From contig JADJOY010000010.1 of assembly GCA_016713535.1 (NCBI GenBank), forward strand, positions 309,187 to 373,186: a stretch of DNA of 64,000 bases, read 5' to 3'. The stretch is from Deltaproteobacteria bacterium (GTDB lineage Bacteria; JADJOY01). The position numbers were made by a program, and so were the translations under genes. Of the stretch, positions 1 through 8,888 are shown piece after piece. Every line of letters starts with the position of its first letter. Position 1 is the first letter of the stretch. The notes under the pieces are model-generated. The model was not told where the DNA came from. It saw only the letters and a program-made list of their open reading frames with translations, and ran no database searches.

Positions 1-1
1 C

Positions 2-202
2 GTCGCGGTGCGGAAAGGGGTCCCGCTGTTGGACGCCGCGGCGGTCATCGTCGACCCAAAGAGTTTCACCGACTGTGTGCACCTCACACCGTTCGGAAAC
101 GAGGCGCTTGCTGACCTTGTCGCGGGCGAACTCGAGAGGTTCGAAATGATTGGCGGCTCCGTCGGCTCGAAGGGAGCTGCGTTTTCGTCGCACCACGGCT
201 GA
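2..202 (+). CDS. SGNH/GDSL-type hydrolase, C-terminal fragment (cut by window edge)
   Basis: The reading frame is open from the first base of the window, so the 5' end lies outside. The visible 66 residues include DCVHLTPFGNEALADLVA, which matches the terminal D-x-x-H block of SGNH hydrolases, where Asp and His complete the Ser-Asp-His triad. The family removes acyl groups from lipids or polysaccharides. Two more SGNH genes lie close by (5024-6338 and 6310-7962), so this may belong to the same envelope-modification group. The last 15 or so residues look non-family and run into the propeller fragment that follows, as if the 3' end had been rearranged. Substrate cannot be inferred. Confidence 0.6.
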   Translation, partial: VAVRKGVPLLDAAAVIVDPKSFTDCVHLTPFGNEALADLVAGELERFEMIGGSVGSKGAAFSSHHG

Positions 203-368
203 TCGCGCGACCGGACGCGTCGTGGCCCGCCTGCCCGTGGGCAAGAAGCCGGGATCGCTCGCCCTTTCGCCCGAGGGCGAGCGGATCTGGGTGGGCTCGG
301 CGCTCGGCATCCTCGAGATCGACGGCGAGCGGTTCCTCGAGGTGGGTGGCACCGTTTCGGGGCGTTGA
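150..368 (+). pseudogene. Beta-propeller fragment (YVTN/WD40-like C-terminal blade)
   Basis: The frame encodes a short piece whose core, GRVVARLPVGKKPGSLALSP followed by an EGERIWVG strand, is a typical blade of YVTN-type or WD40-like propellers. It starts out of frame inside the 3' end of the SGNH fragment, has only a TTG as a possible start, and is far too short (72 residues) for a propeller. I read it as a relic of a larger gene left by a deletion or assembly join. Four full-length membrane-anchored propellers occur between 8.9 and 21.8 kb, so it may be debris of the same family. Confidence 0.4.
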
Positions 369-461
369 GGCCCGCCTGGGGGGACCTGGGGGGCTCGGGT
401 GGCCGGATTCGAGCCTGGAATAGCTGGTCAATTGCGGCCGCGCGGCCACTGCCGCGCGCGG

Positions 462-1484
462 TCACGACGCCGTGCTGGCGATGCAGGCAGAGAAAGCCTC
501 CGCGAGCGCAGGCTCGTCGAGGCTGTCGGCCGCGCCGATCACGACGATCCGCGAGCGTGGCGGGCGCGTTCCCCACTCGCCCTGCGCCGCGAGGCTCACC
601 CGCCGGCCGACCACCTGCAGCACCGCCGGCCGCGCGGGATCGTCCACCGAGTGGATGACACCCTTGGCCCGGTAGATGTTCCCCGGGAGCAGGCGAACCG
701 CCTCGCGCACTGCGTCGAGGGACAACGGGCGATCGGTCTCGTAGCTCCAGGTGCTGAAGGCCTGGGCGTGGTCGTGGCCGTGGTGGTCGCCGTGACAGCT
801 CGGATCGGCGCATGCGCCCGCGCTCGCCGCCGCCGGGCTCTCGAGGGCACCGCGCGCCGGGTCGAAGCGGCCGACCGCGAGCAGGATCTCGAGCGGCACG
901 TCGCAGTGGGTGGCCTCGACGATGCGGAGCCGGGGGAAGCTCTGGTCGAGCCAGTCGCGGACGTTCGCGGTCTCGTCCGGGCCTGCGAGGTCGACCTTGT
1001 TGAGGATCAGGAGGTCCGAGTAGCCGATCTGGTTGAGCTTGAGGAGCATGAGCTCGCGCCGGGTGCGGTGCGCGAAGAGCTGATCGGCGTCGAGCACGCA
1101 GGTGACGCTGTCGAGGCGGATCCGGTCCGCGAGCTTGGGATCGAGGAACGTCGTGACCAGGCCCGTCGGATCCGAGACCCCGCTCGCTTCGAGGAGGATG
1201 TATTCGGGCGCCTCGGGGCGCGCGAGCACCGCCTCGACGGTCTCGACGAGGTCGTCGCGGATCGTGCAGCAGACACAGCCGTTGGCGAGGCTGACGACGT
1301 CGTCCTGGACGCCGATCACCAGCTCCGCGTCGATGTTGATGGCGCCGAAGTCGTTGACCAGCACCGCCACCCGGAGCCCGTGGTCTCCCTTCAGGATGCG
1401 GTTGAGAAGCGTCGTCTTCCCCGCGCCCAGGAAGCCGGTGAGCAGCGTGAGCGGGACGGGGTTCGGGGAAGCTGGCGTTTCCAT
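462..1484 (-). CDS. CobW/P47K-family GTPase metallochaperone
   Basis: The 340-residue product belongs to the COG0523 G3E GTPases, which load metal ions (often zinc) into client proteins using GTP. Near the N-terminus it has the P-loop GFLGAGKTTLLNR, then the CxCC metal site in ANGCVCCTIR and the guanine-specificity motif NKVD. A His/Cys-rich linker (CADPSCHGDHHGHDH) precedes the CobW C-terminal domain; such linkers bind metal. I chose the ATG at 1484 because family similarity starts about ten residues after it; further upstream the open frame is compositional. No neighbour obviously needs the chaperone, and no Zur-type box was recognised. The assignment to zinc rather than cobalt is inference. 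Confidence 0.9.
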   Translation of the reverse strand: METPASPNPVPLTLLTGFLGAGKTTLLNRILKGDHGLRVAVLVNDFGAINIDAELVIGVQDDVVSLANGCVCCTIRDDLVETVEAVLARPEAPEYILLEASGVSDPTGLVTTFLDPKLADRIRLDSVTCVLDADQLFAHRTRRELMLLKLNQIGYSDLLILNKVDLAGPDETANVRDWLDQSFPRLRIVEATHCDVPLEILLAVGRFDPARGALESPAAASAGACADPSCHGDHHGHDHAQAFSTWSYETDRPLSLDAVREAVRLLPGNIYRAKGVIHSVDDPARPAVLQVVGRRVSLAAQGEWGTRPPRSRIVVIGAADSLDEPALAEAFSACIASTAS

Positions 1485-1660
1485 GGCGCTGGTTTCTCGG
1501 GGGGGAGCGGCGATCGCGCATCGGCGGTGCGCGTCGGCACCCCCGAAGATGGCGAGCGCCGGCCCACGTGTCACGGGTGAAGGCCAAGCGTGCCCTCCAC
1601 CGTGGCGCGGGGCTCGTCCCCGCCACGATGCCTGGGGCCTGTGCGCTACCTGACTGCGGA

Positions 1661-2677
1661 TCAGGGCCCCGACAGGTCGAGCATGAAGCCCCGCCACGAG
1701 CCACCCCGCACGCCCAGCCCGACGATCTGGTTCGAGTCGTTCACGTCGTTGGCCTCCACCAGCTGCCACCCCGAGTCGGGCGGCAGGAAGTCGTCGAGCG
1801 CGCGCATCCCGATCGAGGCGTGAAAGACGAACGCGTGATAGCCGCCGTCGGCTCGGTCGGTCGTGCCCACCACCACACCTCGTTCGTTGAGCGCCCTGGC
1901 CTCGCTGTAGGCGTACAGGGTGCCGAGGTCGTGCATCGAGCCATCGGCACCCTGGTGGAACGCGTGCACCGTCTCGTCCGCGCGATCGGCGCCGCCAACC
2001 ACGCGCCCTTCCTCGTCGATGTCCGCTGGATAGGACTGGTTTCCGCCGAACGTCGGGATGCGGCGGATGGCGTCCCCCTCTAGCCGGATCCCTCGGTCGT
2101 CCGTTCTCCAGTCGTCTTCCAGGACGCCGACGATCTCGCCGCGGTTGTTGATGGCGGTCGCATGAACGGAGTCCGGCAGCATCTCGATCGTGCCGTCGTC
2201 CCACGTCCAGCAGCGCCCACGCGATTTCGCGGGGATCGGCTCACAGCACACGACCTGGCCGAGATCGTTCACGGCCCGAGCAAAGCCAAAGCGGTCGCCC
2301 AGGCGGATCGGCTCGCGCCCGCGCAGCAGCACGGGAAAGGGCTCGTACGGGACGAGGCCCTCATGCTCACCCACGACGTCTCCCGTCTCGCTGAGGCCGT
2401 ACGGGAAGGTGATGGCATCGCTGATGTCCTCGAGTCCCCCTTCGAGCGTCCAGCGGAACGGCCGTGTGTAGGGGCTGGTGAGCGGCGGGGCGGACGAGCC
2501 GATCACCTCACCGGAGTTGTTCACGAACCTGCCGACGCTTTGCCCATCGACTCCATCCAGAGAGCCGAGATCGGTGATGACGCCGGGCTGCGCGAACGTG
2601 ACCGATGCCGGCGAGCCGCCGCACCCGGCCGCGAGGAGCACCACGACGAGACCAGCGAGCCACCAGAGCGCGTTCAT
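1661..2677 (-). CDS. HAF-repeat lipoprotein
   Basis: The 338-residue protein begins with a lipoprotein signal ending in the lipobox LAAGC (Cys19), so it should be exported and lipidated. The mature part is built from repeated units of the form A-x-x-[IV]-N-x-x-G-[EQ]-[IV]-V-G, for example FVNNSGEVIG, AVNDLGQVV, AINNRGEIVG and ALNERGVVVG, at roughly 40-50 residue spacing. These are the 'extracellular HAF' repeats, predicted to fold as a beta-propeller. A GGAGG ribosome site lies 4-5 bases before ATG 2677. No catalytic residues are visible. The function of this family is unknown; a surface binding role is only a guess. Confidence 0.82.
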   Translation of the reverse strand: MNALWWLAGLVVVLLAAGCGGSPASVTFAQPGVITDLGSLDGVDGQSVGRFVNNSGEVIGSSAPPLTSPYTRPFRWTLEGGLEDISDAITFPYGLSETGDVVGEHEGLVPYEPFPVLLRGREPIRLGDRFGFARAVNDLGQVVCCEPIPAKSRGRCWTWDDGTIEMLPDSVHATAINNRGEIVGVLEDDWRTDDRGIRLEGDAIRRIPTFGGNQSYPADIDEEGRVVGGADRADETVHAFHQGADGSMHDLGTLYAYSEARALNERGVVVGTTDRADGGYHAFVFHASIGMRALDDFLPPDSGWQLVEANDVNDSNQIVGLGVRGGSWRGFMLDLSGP

Positions 2678-2810
2678 CGGACCTCCACGAAATGCTCGAA
2701 ACGTGCAGGCCGAGCCGAGAGGTCTCAGCGGAACGACACGATCGTCACGACGAAACCCTAGCATTCGAGCCGGTGGTCAGCCACGGCGACCCGGCGGCTG
2801 GCGCCTGCCG

Positions 2811-4914
2811 CTAAGGCCGGGCGGCGGACGCCGCGGCGGTGGGCGGGCGGAGGAGCAAGAGCACGAGCGCCAGCGCGAGGACAGCGGCGCACCAGCCCTG
2901 GGCGATGACGTGGAAGCCGGTGCGGATGAGGAGCTGCTGGTAGATCACCAGGCCGAGGGCGGCGGTCATCAGATAGGAGGCCGCGCGGGCGCGATCGGTC
3001 GCGAGCGCGAAGCTCGTCCCGGCCAGCGCGCCGGTGGCGAGCCCGAGTGCCGTCGCGCCAGCGACGATCAGCGCCGTCGGCGGCTCGACCTGAGCCGCGA
3101 GCCCGAGCACCGCGCCGCCCGCCGCGATCGCGCCGACGAGCGCGGCCCACCGGGGCAGCCGCGCGCTCGCCGCGAGCGCGGCTCCGAGCCCCGCGAGCCA
3201 CGTGCCGCAGATCAAGAGCGCCCCGAGTGCGGCGCCGGAGGGGAGCGCGATCCGCGCGTGCCGCGAGGTGAGCCACGCGAGACCCACGGTGGTGAGCAAC
3301 CCCGCAGCCACGATCGCGCCCGAGGCCCCGGCACTCACCAGCCCCTTGCGCCGCGAGCGCGTGGCGAGCGTCAGCACGCAACCGGCCACCGCGAAGGCGA
3401 GCGGGAACCCGAGCACCAGCCCGTCGCGGTAGACCATGCGCTGCACGAGCGGCGAGTCGTCGGTGAACTTGTAGGCCGAGAGGTCGGCGGGGATCGGCAC
3501 TTCCTTGAAGGGCGGGACACCGTCGAGGGCGGCGCGCAGCGCCTCGATCCGGGCGTGGTCGCGCGACGCGGCGATCAGGAAGAGCGGCAGCCCCGAGAAC
3601 GGGTACTCCGAGAAGGTCACCCAGAACGCGGCCTTCGCGACGTCGGGCGGGAAGTTCGCGACCAGCGGATAGACCTCGTTCTCGCGGGTGCTGCCCCAGT
3701 TGATGACCAGCACGCCGTCCTTCTCGAGGCGGCGGTCGAACATGGTGCGGAAGGACTCGCGGGTGAAGAGCCAGCCCTCGTGGGGGAAGTTCGTGAGCGG
3801 GATCGTGTAGAGCGCGATCCCGAGCCCATCCAGCGCCAGCACGTCGTAGCGCTGGTCGTCGTGCTCGAGGAAGGTGCGCCAGTCGGCGGAGACGATGCGG
3901 TGCTGGGGCTGGTGGGCGAGTCCGCCGTTGTACTTGGCGAGCGCGCCGTTGAGCCGGTCCGCCACCACCGGGTCGACCTCGACCAGCGTCACCCGCTCGA
4001 GCGGCTTCTCGGGCGGCGCCACCGTGAGCGCGGTGGTGCCGTCGACCCGCCCGATGCCGAGCATCGAGCGCTTCCCTCCCGAGCGTCCCGTGGAAGTAGC
4101 GGAACTCGCGCTGCAAGAGCGACGGGTCGTCGCACACCTGCCACAGCATCAGGTAGCTGTAGATCCCGCCCAGGCAGCGGTCGTCCTGGAGCGCGATGAA
4201 GTTGAGGAAGTAGTACGGCGTCCAGCGCTGCTCGAGAAGCTTGTAGTCCTGCGGCAGCGCACGCCAGGTGAGGAACGAGTAGGGGGCGCGGGCGCTGAGC
4301 AGCAAGAGCGCGGCCCCCGCGATCGGCACTGCGAGGGCGACCACCTGGCGCAGCCCGAGCGCCACCGCGAGCGCCACCGCACCGACCAGCACCGGCTGGG
4401 CCCCCACCGCGAAGATCGAGTAGGCGGCGGCGCCCACACCGAGGGCCGCGCCGACGAAGCCGAGCCCCACCGCCGCCGCGCGATCGACCACGCCGCGCCA
4501 GCGATGCCCGAGCCACGCGAAGAGGCCGATCTCCGCCAGCCACGAGACGCCGAATGCGAGCAACCGCCACCACGCGTACTTGGGTTTGGGGTAGGGGTAG
4601 TAGGCCTCGCTCACGAAGTAGTGGAGCGAGATGCCGCGGTTCATCGCCATGGCGCCCAGGAACACGATCGCGATCCCAAGCACCCGGCGGGTCTCGCGCG
4701 GCGCCGCGAACCAGCGCTCGCCACGGATCAGCCCCAGCGCCAGCCCGAAGAGCGGCAGCACGATCATCTCGACCGTGAGCATGTCGAGCGGGAACTGCGA
4801 GCTCTGGATGCGGTGCGCCGCGTAGCCGATCGCGGCGCTCGATGCGCCCAGGGCGAGCGGCTCCAGGCGAGCGAGGGCAGGTCGGTCGGAGGCGTCCATC
4901 GGCGGGAGCGTCAT
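2811..4914 (-). CDS. Spermidine-synthase-like membrane protein (one frameshift)
   Basis: Two frames form one protein of about 700 residues. The N-terminal part (4914 to about 4065) has around seven hydrophobic segments. The C-terminal part (about 4064 to 2811) opens with a SAM-binding Rossmann fold (MLGIGRVDGTTAL, VTLVEVDPVV, YDVLALDGLG) like spermidine synthases, followed by six or more further membrane segments. The frame break sits near 4064-4085, where FRYFHGTLG and MLGIGRVDG abut, and looks like a single-base indel. Such fused transporter-synthase proteins are common in delta-proteobacteria but their product is usually unproven. The start is ATG 4914, or ATG 4899 five codons later. The gene is divergent from the SGNH gene at 5024. 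Confidence 0.75.
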
Positions 4915-5023
4915 GGTACGTCCGATCGGCACGCGCGGGGTGCGTGCGAGAATCGACCGCCGCGCGTCCGCCGGCAAGCCTCCGACGCGGCGCTCGTGCG
5001 AGGCTGGCGCGCCGAGATCGCCC

Positions 5024-6338
5024 ATGACTGCAGCAGCCAGCTCCCCGCCGTTCTCGCCGCTCGCCCGCGCCGTGGCGCTGGTGCGCGCGTTCCCTGCGCT
5101 GCTCAGCCACCTCTTCACGTGCATCACGGACACGGTCGCGATCGGCACGTTCATGTTCGCGATCACGCTCTCGGCGAGCGGGCTCCTCTACACGGCGCTC
5201 GCGATCGTGATGACGATCACGCTGCCGGCGCCGTCGCGGTGGCGGGCTCGCGCGACGCTCCGAAGCGACGACTTCCGGGTCTTTGCCGCCGCGTGCGCGG
5301 TGGCGCTCGGTTGCGCGTTGCAGCCCGCCGCGGGGGAGCACGTCTCAGCGCTGCCCTTCACGCTCGGCGCGGGGCTCGCGATGCGCGCCACCCGGGCTTA
5401 TCGCTTCGGCGTGACCGGCGTACGCGAGTCCGCCGCCGCGCCGCTAGCGTGGCTGGTGTTCGCGTCGGTGGGCTCGTTCATGTCCACCAGCAACTTCCTG
5501 TTCCTGGTGCTGGTGGCGCTCGCGGTCCATCACCGCGGCGTGCTGCGCGCGCTGGTCGCGCGCGGGCGCCCGGGCTGGATCCACACCGCCGTCGCGGCGG
5601 TGGTGGTGGTGGCGTTCGTCCTCCATGCCCGCGACGTTCCACCCGGTGCCCGCCGAGTGCCTCGACTCGACGCGCACCGCGCGTCCCGCGAGCACCGAGG
5701 ACGAGGGTGTGGTGACCGTCGCGCTCCTCGGCGACTCGTCGACGCAGGGGATCTTGCTCCCACCCACGATGACCTACGCGGCGCGCCTCGAGCGACTGCT
5801 CAACGGCGCGGCGCCGCCGCGGCCGTACCGGGTGGTGAACTGCTCGTTCAGCGGCGCCGGCACGTTCCACCTCCCCGAGCAGCTCGGGCACGCGTTCGCC
5901 TACGAGCCGGCGGTCGTGGTCGTCTACATGGGCGACAACGACGAGTGGATCCACGGCAGCTACGAACCCACGCTGCTGCGCCCGCGTTACACGGCGCGCC
6001 TCGGTGACGTCGTCGAGCGATGCCGCGCGCGCGGCGTCCGGCCGATCCTCCTCACGCCGCCCTCGGGCCGGCCGTGGGGGTTCGAGTGGGCGCAGGACAT
6101 GCAGATCCTCACCTCCGAGGTGGGCTACACGAAGGGCGCCGAGGTGATCGACGTCGAGGGCTGGATACGCGACCAGGTCGTGCCGGCCTACTACTTCGTC
6201 GCCGACCTCGCGCACCCCAACTCGCCCGGCCACGCGCTGATCGCGACGATGCTCGCGGAGCGGATCCTGCGTGGCGCGCCTGTCGAGCCATCGGCGGACG
6301 GCACCGAGGTCAGCGCGGCGTCGTCTCCCCCGGGGTGA
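5024..6338 (+). CDS. Membrane-anchored SGNH hydrolase (one frameshift)
   Basis: The first part (ATG 5024 to about 5630) has several membrane segments, the last being HTAVAAVVVVAFVLHA. A frame change at about 5625-5640 leads into an exported SGNH domain: block I VALLGDSSTQG with the nucleophilic Ser, an SGAGT oxyanion-type block, YMGDND (GxND block) and DLAHPNSPGHA with the catalytic Asp and His. Joined, the product is about 438 residues. The second part could be translated separately from ATG 5625, but the seamless join of last helix and domain favours one gene. Its 3' end overlaps the convergent gene at 6310 by 29 bases. A role in de-/acylating surface glycans or lipids is inferred from the fold. 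Confidence 0.75.
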
Positions 6339-7962
6339 GGAGCGGCGCGAGCGCGCTGGCGAGGGCCCCGGCCATCACGCGGTGGCCGTGGGGCGTGAAG
6401 TGGACGTCGTCGAGGAACAGGAACTCCTCGCGGTGCGCAACGAGGGTCGGCACCGGATCGATCACCGGCACGCCGGCCTGGGCGGCGAGCTCGTCGAGGA
6501 CTGGATAGAGCCGGGCGATGCTCGGCCAGCGCGAGTGGCCGTAGACGGGTTCCAGGTCGGGCTCTTTCACCATCACGAGCCTGGCTTCGCCGCCGCGGGT
6601 GGCGTCGAGGAAGCGCGCCAGCGACGCGCGGTAGGTCTCCGCGTTGCCGCCGGGAGCGGAGTTCACGATGGAGTCGACGAGCAGGTGGGTGGGGTGCGCC
6701 GCGGCGATGCGCGCCGGCAGGTGCTCGACGATGTGGTCGAGCCCGGCCGAGTCCACCCCGAAGTTCCACACCGCGACCGGCTGGGCCAGCGCTCGCGACA
6801 GCGCCGGCTCGAGGAGGCTCGGGAAGGCCCCTGGCCAGCCCTTCGGGTACGGGTAGCCGCGCGTCTGTGAGCCGCCGAGCGCCGCGATGCGCATGCGGGC
6901 GTCGCCCGCGCCAGGTGGCGCCTCTTCGGCGGGCTCGAAGCGCGCGAAGGAGAACTGGAGCGCCACGAACACCACCAACACCGCCGCGGTGGTGAGCACG
7001 AGCTGGAGCGGCACGAACGCGGGCCGGAAGAAGCGGCTCGCCCGGGCGCGGGCGAAGCGCCGCACCACCGCTTCCCGGAGCCGCGCGAAGAGCCAGCAGG
7101 CCCCCACGGCAACGCCGAGCAGCACCCGGTAGAGGAGCCGCTCCTTGGCGCGGAAGCTCGGTAGCAGCTCGTAGCGCGGGATCAGCATCACCAGCGCCAC
7201 GAGCGCGATCGCGCACACCAAGCACACGGTGAGCGCGTGGGGCGCGTGGCCGAGCTGGGCTGGGAAGCGGCGCCCGAGCCAGCGTTCGAGGTGGGTGCGA
7301 GCCGCGAGGCCGGCGAGCGCCACGAGGCCGCCGAGGAAGAACGGCGAGCCCAGCACCTCGCGCGCATAGGTCGGCGCGAGCGCCATGCCGTCGTCGAGGG
7401 CGATCGCGCCGAGGGCCAGGCGATCGTGGAGCCTCGGGCTCGATGGCGGGAAGAGGGTTGCCTCGAACGAGGCCGCGTCCGCCGGAGCGGCGACGGTGAC
7501 CGGCGGCCCCCCGTCGATCGAGACCACGAGGCCACTCGACGTTCGCTCGAGCTGGACGGATCCGGCGCCACCCGTTGCATCGAGCGGCCGCCGCTCGACC
7601 ACCCTGTCGCCGCTGATTCGCAGCACCCCGCTCGCGAGCGACTCGAGCGCGCTGAGCCGCACCACGGTGTAGTCGGAGCTTTCGCTGCCGCGGCCGATCA
7701 CCAGGCTGAGCGCCTCGTTCGGCGCCACGTGGAAGCGCGCCTCGACGCGGCTCCAGCCCTGGCCCGCCGACAGCACCAGGCGCGACTGGTTGGTCGAGAT
7801 CGCGCGATCGTCGATCTCCTCGTGGACGAGGCGGCCGCAGCGAGAGACGAGGCGCGGCAGCACGTCGTTCGAGAAGGCGGCGATCGCGATCCCGGCGAGC
7901 AGCACCACGAGCAGCGCGACCTGGATCGACGGCGCGCGGCGTGGCACCCCGGCCTCGCTCAC
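6310..7962 (-). CDS. Membrane-anchored SGNH-like hydrolase with lectin-like N-terminal region
   Basis: The 550-residue protein starts at GTG 7962, which overlaps the stop of the Rieske gene in a GTGA. An N-terminal membrane anchor (IQVALLVVLLAGIAIAAFSN) is followed by a beta-rich extracytoplasmic stretch of about 200 residues, then about five membrane helices, then an SGNH-like domain. That domain has block I LGGSQTRGYPYP, with Gly-Gly-Ser rather than Gly-Asp-Ser, and a terminal DDVHFTPHGHR with D-x-x-H. The missing Asp next to the nucleophile is unusual but known in related acyl-hydrolase families. It is the last gene of the operon propeller - Rieske - SGNH. The substrate is unknown. Confidence 0.75.
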   Translation of the reverse strand: MSEAGVPRRAPSIQVALLVVLLAGIAIAAFSNDVLPRLVSRCGRLVHEEIDDRAISTNQSRLVLSAGQGWSRVEARFHVAPNEALSLVIGRGSESSDYTVVRLSALESLASGVLRISGDRVVERRPLDATGGAGSVQLERTSSGLVVSIDGGPPVTVAAPADAASFEATLFPPSSPRLHDRLALGAIALDDGMALAPTYAREVLGSPFFLGGLVALAGLAARTHLERWLGRRFPAQLGHAPHALTVCLVCAIALVALVMLIPRYELLPSFRAKERLLYRVLLGVAVGACWLFARLREAVVRRFARARASRFFRPAFVPLQLVLTTAAVLVVFVALQFSFARFEPAEEAPPGAGDARMRIAALGGSQTRGYPYPKGWPGAFPSLLEPALSRALAQPVAVWNFGVDSAGLDHIVEHLPARIAAAHPTHLLVDSIVNSAPGGNAETYRASLARFLDATRGGEARLVMVKEPDLEPVYGHSRWPSIARLYPVLDELAAQAGVPVIDPVPTLVAHREEFLFLDDVHFTPHGHRVMAGALASALAPLLTPGETTPR

Positions 7963-8888
7963 GAGCCGGTCCCGATCCGCTCGACCGTCACCGTCGAGCC
8001 CGCGCGCGTGAGCCGTATCGCGCGGCCCTCGGCGCTCGCCGTCTCGCCGACGGCGAGATCGAGGCTCACGAGCGCGGGCCAGCGCCGCCCGTGCCACGGG
8101 CACACCAAGGCGCCGTCACACACCGTGGCGTCGTCGAGGGAAGCGCCGTCGTGGAGGCAAAGGCGCGGATAGCCGCGGATCGTGTTGCCGTCGCGGATCG
8201 CCCGCACGCCACGCTCGTCGTCGCTGCCGAGCCGCCACTCGCGCCGGCCGCTCTCACCCACGTCGAGCGTGCCGAGCCTGCTCGTCGCGTCGTCGCCCGC
8301 GTCGCCGCGCGCCGGTGGCACCACGTTGTCGCGGCCGATCTGAAGCGACGCCGCATAGCTCGCGCCCTCGACGTCCTGCCGGAACGTGAATCCGCGCCGC
8401 CGCAACTCGGCGCGGCGCAGCTTGAGCGGTTCGTCGTCGACGGCGAGGCGGTCGTGATTGCGGCGCACGAGCCACGCGGCGAGCGGCGTGAGCCAGCGCC
8501 AGCACCGCGGCGCGCCGATCGCGAAGCGCGCTCGCGCGCGGCTGGTTCCGCCACTCACGTCCTCGACCCTCGCCTCGATCACCAGCGCGAGCGGGCCCAT
8601 GGTCGTGACCGACACCCGCGCCTCGCCCGGTACCACGTAATGGGCGGTGGTGAGCGGCACCCGCAACCCGAACGGCCTGAGCACGAACACCTCGACGGCG
8701 ACGTCGTCGGAGAGGATCGGCGCGAGGGTCTCGAACGAGCCGTGGACGCTCTCGACGTGCGCCACGTCGGACTGGTTCCAGCGTACGTCGGCTGCCGGAT
8801 AGGCGCCGTCCTCGATCCGCTCGAACGAGGTGAAGCGAAGCCCCTGTGCCTCGAGGCCCGCGATCAGCTCGGCCGCGCCCTGCTTCAC
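7959..8888 (-). CDS. Rieske [2Fe-2S] protein with SRPBCC-like N-terminal domain (inverted oxygenase order)
   Basis: The start is GTG 8888, overlapping the upstream propeller stop as GTGA, which gives 309 residues. A canonical Rieske motif C-x-H-x16-C-x2-H lies at the C-terminus (Cys244/His246, Cys263/His266). The N-terminal two-thirds resembles an SRPBCC/Bet v1-type fold and carries DVAHVESVHG (His44, His49), an H-x4-H pair of the kind that binds mononuclear iron in Rieske oxygenases. In known ring-hydroxylating oxygenases the Rieske domain comes first, so the order here is reversed. There is no export signal. It is probably an oxygenase or electron carrier; activity is inferred only from motifs. 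Confidence 0.75.
   Translation of the reverse strand: MKQGAAELIAGLEAQGLRFTSFERIEDGAYPAADVRWNQSDVAHVESVHGSFETLAPILSDDVAVEVFVLRPFGLRVPLTTAHYVVPGEARVSVTTMGPLALVIEARVEDVSGGTSRARARFAIGAPRCWRWLTPLAAWLVRRNHDRLAVDDEPLKLRRAELRRRGFTFRQDVEGASYAASLQIGRDNVVPPARGDAGDDATSRLGTLDVGESGRREWRLGSDDERGVRAIRDGNTIRGYPRLCLHDGASLDDATVCDGALVCPWHGRRWPALVSLDLAVGETASAEGRAIRLTRAGSTVTVERIGTGS

Noticed and set aside
399-1580. Long plus-strand open frame of 393 codons
   Set aside because: It is antisense to the CobW GTPase, whose motifs are unambiguous; the frame is open only because of high GC.
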